Assembly (NCBI RefSeq): GCF_040436345.1
Contig: NC_133237.1
Span: 22,697,749-22,761,748, forward strand
DNA: 64,000 bases
Reading direction: 5' to 3'
Origin: Pagrus major
Taxonomy: Eukaryota; Chordata; Actinopteri; Spariformes; Sparidae
A program made the translations under genes and the position numbers. The notes beneath the pieces are model-generated. The model ran no database searches. It was not told the DNA's origin and worked only from the letters and a program-made list of their open reading frames with translations. This document shows positions 60,828-64,000 of the stretch, one piece after another (position 1 is the stretch's first letter; each line of letters begins with the position of its first letter).

Positions 60828-62346
60828 CTGAAAAGACGGGATTACCCTTGGATTGTTATCAGGTTTTAAAACAATTCATGGACTAACATTGACAGACATT
60901 ATGTGGCTTTTTCTTCGCCCAAAAATCTGGATTAAATCATTCAAAGTGGCATTGTATGTATTTATCTCTCTTCATATATTATCACCAGAATTGTTTGGCT
61001 TCTTTAGGGTCATGTCTTTATAATACAAATAAATCAACCTAATGTACAATGTAGGTATGATATATAAATCAGATAACTTTTGTTTAATGAAATACTAAAA
61101 CTACAGACAGACTTATGCTTTGCAAATACATCAAACTGGAGACCATGTTAATTTGGGTATTTGCAAATTCCTGTCAAATTCCTGAACAACAGATCTACTG
61201 TCTCTACAGGTATCATTTGCATATTTCTCTTACATCTAAAATAAGAACCAGGATCAATCAAAAAAGATGGCAGACCAAAAGTATTTAATATAAAGACTCA
61301 TTGTCTTGTCATGCCGTATGTGTGATAATTTATGGCCGATTTGGATAAAACTGAGTAAGTGGTCAAAAATGTTGTTGCGCATCTCAAAATTGTCATCAAT
61401 GAAGACACATTTACATTATTCAAACCGGTAAATGCCATCAAATCTGAAACACAAAAGTGCTCACTCACTGTCCATCATACCTTTACTAATCAATTAAACT
61501 CCTGAATGGCATTTTAAGTTGGTTGGTAACAAAACAAGCTGTATTGTGTACTAAATATTGAGTCAAACACTGCTTCTCCTGATAAATAATTTTAAAAAAA
61601 TCTATAAAACAATTTCTAGTTCGGAGGAGGAAAAAATGTACCAAATAAATAACTTGGTATGAGGTAGATAAAATGCTGGAATTAGTTTTTGAAGCAACAC
61701 TTACATAACTCAAATCTCAGGCAAAAGCTGTAACTATAACTGCATTGTACTCACTACTTCTGTGTATCAAGTTAGAAACACTCAGAAAAAAACATCTCAA
61801 CTACTTTCTTAAAGTCCCATTAAACAGAATATTATATTCAAGAGAAAATGTGTGTATTACCTTATTTCCTCAGCTGCTCGAAGTGACTCCTGGACAGATA
61901 ACATTTAAACTAGGTTATAAAGGGAAGATAGACTTCACTTCCATCGGGAATATTCAAATCATTGGGTTTACAACTGCCCTTACTGGAATTACGTTGCATA
62001 ACTCTGGTGAGGTGCAAGCTCAAGCAAAACACGACCACACAAAAAAAAACAGTAATCAATTTTAATATTTTCAAACAATAATACAAAAAATCACTGCACA
62101 GTGGTAGTAAAGATGGGGCTTAACATCTAGATACTCCAGATACTTTATTTACATGTAGACTCTTCGAGAAAAAGCTCAGTTTGTAAAGTCAGGTTCTGGA
62201 TAAATATTTGGGGTGCATAAAGTGCACAGATATCATGACAAGGCTGCCCCAAAACGCAAAAAAAATTAAACACAGAATCATTAATATTTTGTGAAAGTCA
62301 AAGTCTGCGGGGCAGTTAGCATCAGAACAAACGGAAAGAACTGGTG
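60828..62346. other. Spacer between LITAF-domain gene and snrnp25, with candidate 5' UTR exon
   Basis: Contains the upstream part of the LITAF-domain gene and the 3' UTR of snrnp25. On the minus strand a donor (GGAAATAAG|GTAATA) at 61861 could end the missing 5' non-coding exon; the GC-richer block 61870-62030 just upstream would then be its promoter. Inference only. Confidence 0.35.
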
Positions 62347-62352
62347 TTTATT
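62347..62352 (-). terminator. snrnp25: Candidate snrnp25 polyadenylation signal
   Basis: AATAAA on the minus strand about 31 nt after the stop codon. A second AATAAA at 62149-62144 would give a longer 3' UTR (about 240 nt) and may be the one used. Confidence 0.35.
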
Positions 62353-62382
62353 CCTAACGTGACAAATGTTGGCTGTGACATT

Positions 62383-62440
62383 TCACTTTTTCCTGAGTCT
62401 CTTCATGAATGTCACTTCATCTCTGTTCCTGATCCCGTAG
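62383..62440 (-). CDS. snrnp25: snrnp25 terminal coding exon
   Basis: 58 nt encoding (D)YGIRNRDEVTFMKRLRKK and TGA at 62385-62383. Acceptor ATGTTTAG. Confidence 0.93.
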
Positions 62441-63929
62441 CTAAACATATAAAGAAATACAGAGAGGAAAGAAATAGTCAAACAGTGCTGATGATAACAG
62501 CGTTGTAAGTGAGGCAGTTGATTATTTCATAGACTTACTCTTTGAGCCTCATCTTGTCATCTTCAAGCTTTTCCCCTTGAAATACTAAATGATACGTTCT
62601 CCAAACGTATCTCCTGTAAAAGAAAGGAGGGTAATGCAAAAGATGGTATGTTTTTCCATTTTATGTTCTTGTGTTTGTGAGTGTGTTTACCAGCTGATAT
62701 GTTTTACTCCGCCTTCACGTTGTTGTTTTAGCTCCATGAATCTGCAAATGGCCTTCTTCAGGTCAAGGACTGTGGCATTTTGCACCACCACTATGGCTGA
62801 GGAAGCAACATTTTTTCAAATAATGGATAATAAAAAATGGAATTATTTGAAGTTGAATGAATAATCATACAGCTACAAGCTGTGTATTAATGTTCACAAA
62901 TGACAAAACAATCGCAACACTTACGCATTATTTCCCCATCTGCCTTTAAAACCCTCACAGTCATCGCCTGGCCATACTCCAGAGCAATCTGAGAATTGAC
63001 CTCCTCCAAAGTTACCTAAAGATAAGAATAAATGTGTCAAGAAATTGTACAGGACTTTTTCTATCAGTACAGATTATGACAAAACCTTTTTGTTTTCCAA
63101 AGCACATGTTCAGTTTGGTCTAACCTCCCTGAGGAGTCAGCTCAAACTAAATGTACCTGTTGGGGATCAACAAGATTATGATATTAAGTGATGGTGTTTA
63201 GTAAAGGTTGACCTGTAGAAAATGTTTGTTTGTTTGAATTGCAAATAGTAATAATAGTAATTATTATTCAATGTATTTATTATTTCATCCACAGAAAATT
63301 ATGTGCAATTAAGTAACAATTTTGATAATGAGGCTATGCAATCATAGAGGATAGTAAATAGACAATAATAAAAACAATCATTAATTGCAGCCTTAACTGC
63401 AAAAAAAATCAATATCTTTAATAGTGAGTACTATCATGAATCATATGGACGGAGTGAGGTAGGTAGGGAAGTAATTTCAAGAATGTAGATGATTTCATTT
63501 CAATGTAAACATTTGAATTTTTGTGGCAAGTTTAAATGTTTTAGCAATTGTGATGCCCTTACCTGATGTGTAAATACAGATTATTTTCACCAGTTAGCTA
63601 ACTAAATGCAACCACATGTAAATATTAAATTGTACCTGGTGGACTTCTGTCAAGTTTGAAGCTATCTCAAGAAAGATTCAATAAAAGAGGATGGATGTAA
63701 TCTAACAAACCTGGATTGGCAGATCACAAAGTAAAGGGTCCTGCACAAGTTGAGCAAGTCCCTCCTCGAAAATATCCAGGATCTCTGAGTGAGGAAGAGC
63801 CTCTTCATCTTCATCCTCCTCTACGTCTGGAGCTGCTGCCATCTCCGTCCGGTTGTCACTGTCCTCCTCTTCTTCCTTTACACGCTGTTCTCCTCCTCCA
63901 GCAGTGTCCAGACTCTGCTCCTCCATCAT
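62383..63929 (-). CDS. snrnp25: U11/U12 snRNP 25 kDa protein, 5 coding exons
   Basis: Joined exons 63929-63711, 63015-62925, 62796-62691, 62613-62539 and 62440-62383 total 549 nt, 182 residues plus stop, in phase. The conserved body starts at ILDIFEEGLAQLVQDPLLCD and LPIQVTLEEVNSQIALEYGQ, then AMTVRVLKADGEIM, VVVQNATVLDLKKAI, a ubiquitin-like fold, YVWRTYHLVFQGEKL and YGIRNRDEVTFMKRLRKK. The protein is part of the U11/U12 di-snRNP of the minor spliceosome, which recognises U12-type introns in the nucleus. Human SNRNP25 is about 132 residues; the extra ~50 here are an acidic N-terminal extension (EEEEDSD; EEDEDEE). The start chosen is the first ATG downstream of an in-frame TGA just 5' of it. 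All four introns are ordinary GT-AG. Confidence 0.94.
62539..62613 (-). CDS. snrnp25: snrnp25 coding exon 4
   Basis: 75 nt encoding RYVWRTYHLVFQGEKLEDDK and MRLK. Acceptor TTTTACAG, donor GTAAGT. Confidence 0.93.
62691..62796 (-). CDS. snrnp25: snrnp25 coding exon 3
   Basis: 106 nt encoding (P)IVVVQNATVLDLKKAICRF, then MELKQQREGGVKHIS(W). Acceptor TTCCTCAG, donor GTAAAC. Confidence 0.93.
62925..63015 (-). CDS. snrnp25: snrnp25 coding exon 2
   Basis: 91 nt encoding VTLEEVNSQIALEYGQAMTV and RVLKADGEIM. Acceptor ATCTTTAG, donor GTAAGT. Confidence 0.93.
63016..63710 (-). other. snrnp25: snrnp25 intron 1
   Basis: 695-bp AT-rich intron from GTTTGT to ATCTTTAG. Nothing else recognised in it. Confidence 0.85.
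63711..63929 (-). CDS. snrnp25: snrnp25 coding exon 1
   Basis: 73 codons, phase 0 end at LPIQ with donor GTTTGT. Includes the acidic extension and the conserved DIFEEGLAQLVQDPLLCD. A second Met follows immediately after the first. Confidence 0.88.
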
Positions 63930-64000
63930 CACTCGCTTCAGGCATTCAACTAACAAAAGCCCGTTTCGTCAGCTGGAAAAGTCCAAACTACACCGGAACT

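Noticed and set aside
56528..64000. Mir-193/mir-365 cluster, which lies near MRTFB in mammals
   Set aside because: I looked for the mature sequences on both strands downstream of mrtfb and did not find them.
1..64000. U12-type introns, CRISPR arrays, operons, insertion sequences
   Set aside because: All introns resolved here have ordinary GT-AG ends without the U12 ATATCC donor; nothing prokaryotic is present.

Overview
The window is vertebrate nuclear DNA, almost certainly from a teleost fish. Coding sequence is split into short exons with GT-AG introns, intergenic DNA is AT-rich and full of microsatellites, and the recognisable repeats (a tRNA-derived SINE, foldback and TIR elements, a non-LTR retrotransposon tail) look like fish families. 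Nothing bacterial, phage-like or CRISPR-like was seen.

Layout. (1) 1-8033: non-coding DNA beyond the 3' end of shisa9. (2) 8034-21885, minus strand: complete four-exon shisa9, encoding a 378-residue AMPA-receptor auxiliary membrane protein; its GC-richer start region and probable promoter lie at about 21380-22340. (3) 22340-45300: about 23 kb of gene desert with repeats and two exon-like open islands of unknown status (26390-26509 minus, 38309-38521 plus). (4) 45551-56527, plus strand: a myocardin-related transcription factor, best assigned to MRTFB, in 14 coding exons. Its joined frame closes exactly to 923 residues with three RPEL motifs, a basic/Q-rich region, a SAP domain, a leucine zipper and a C-terminal activation region. 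(5) 57530-59220: intergenic DNA holding a degenerate non-LTR retrotransposon 3' end. (6) 59221-60822, minus strand: a five-exon gene for a 205-residue protein with an N-terminal coiled coil and a C-terminal LITAF domain. (7) 62383-63929, minus strand: five-exon snrnp25, the U11/U12 snRNP 25 kDa protein of the minor spliceosome, 182 residues, with its 5' end close to the window edge.

The four genes do not form an operon or an obvious pathway: a synaptic receptor modulator, an actin-sensing SRF coactivator, an endolysosomal-type membrane protein and a minor-spliceosome subunit. shisa9 and mrtfb are divergently transcribed and separated by the desert, which could hold regulatory DNA for either. 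The two 3'-side genes are transcribed toward mrtfb. Exon boundaries were set by reading splice sites and checking that phases join and totals divide by three. Family assignments rest on remembered features of these families, not on a search.

No clear previously undescribed system was found. The observations most worth a second look are a long intronic foldback hairpin in mrtfb (51219-51333), the coiled-coil/LITAF architecture, the two orphan exon-like islands, and two Arg-to-Cys differences in the RPEL/basic region of the MRTF.
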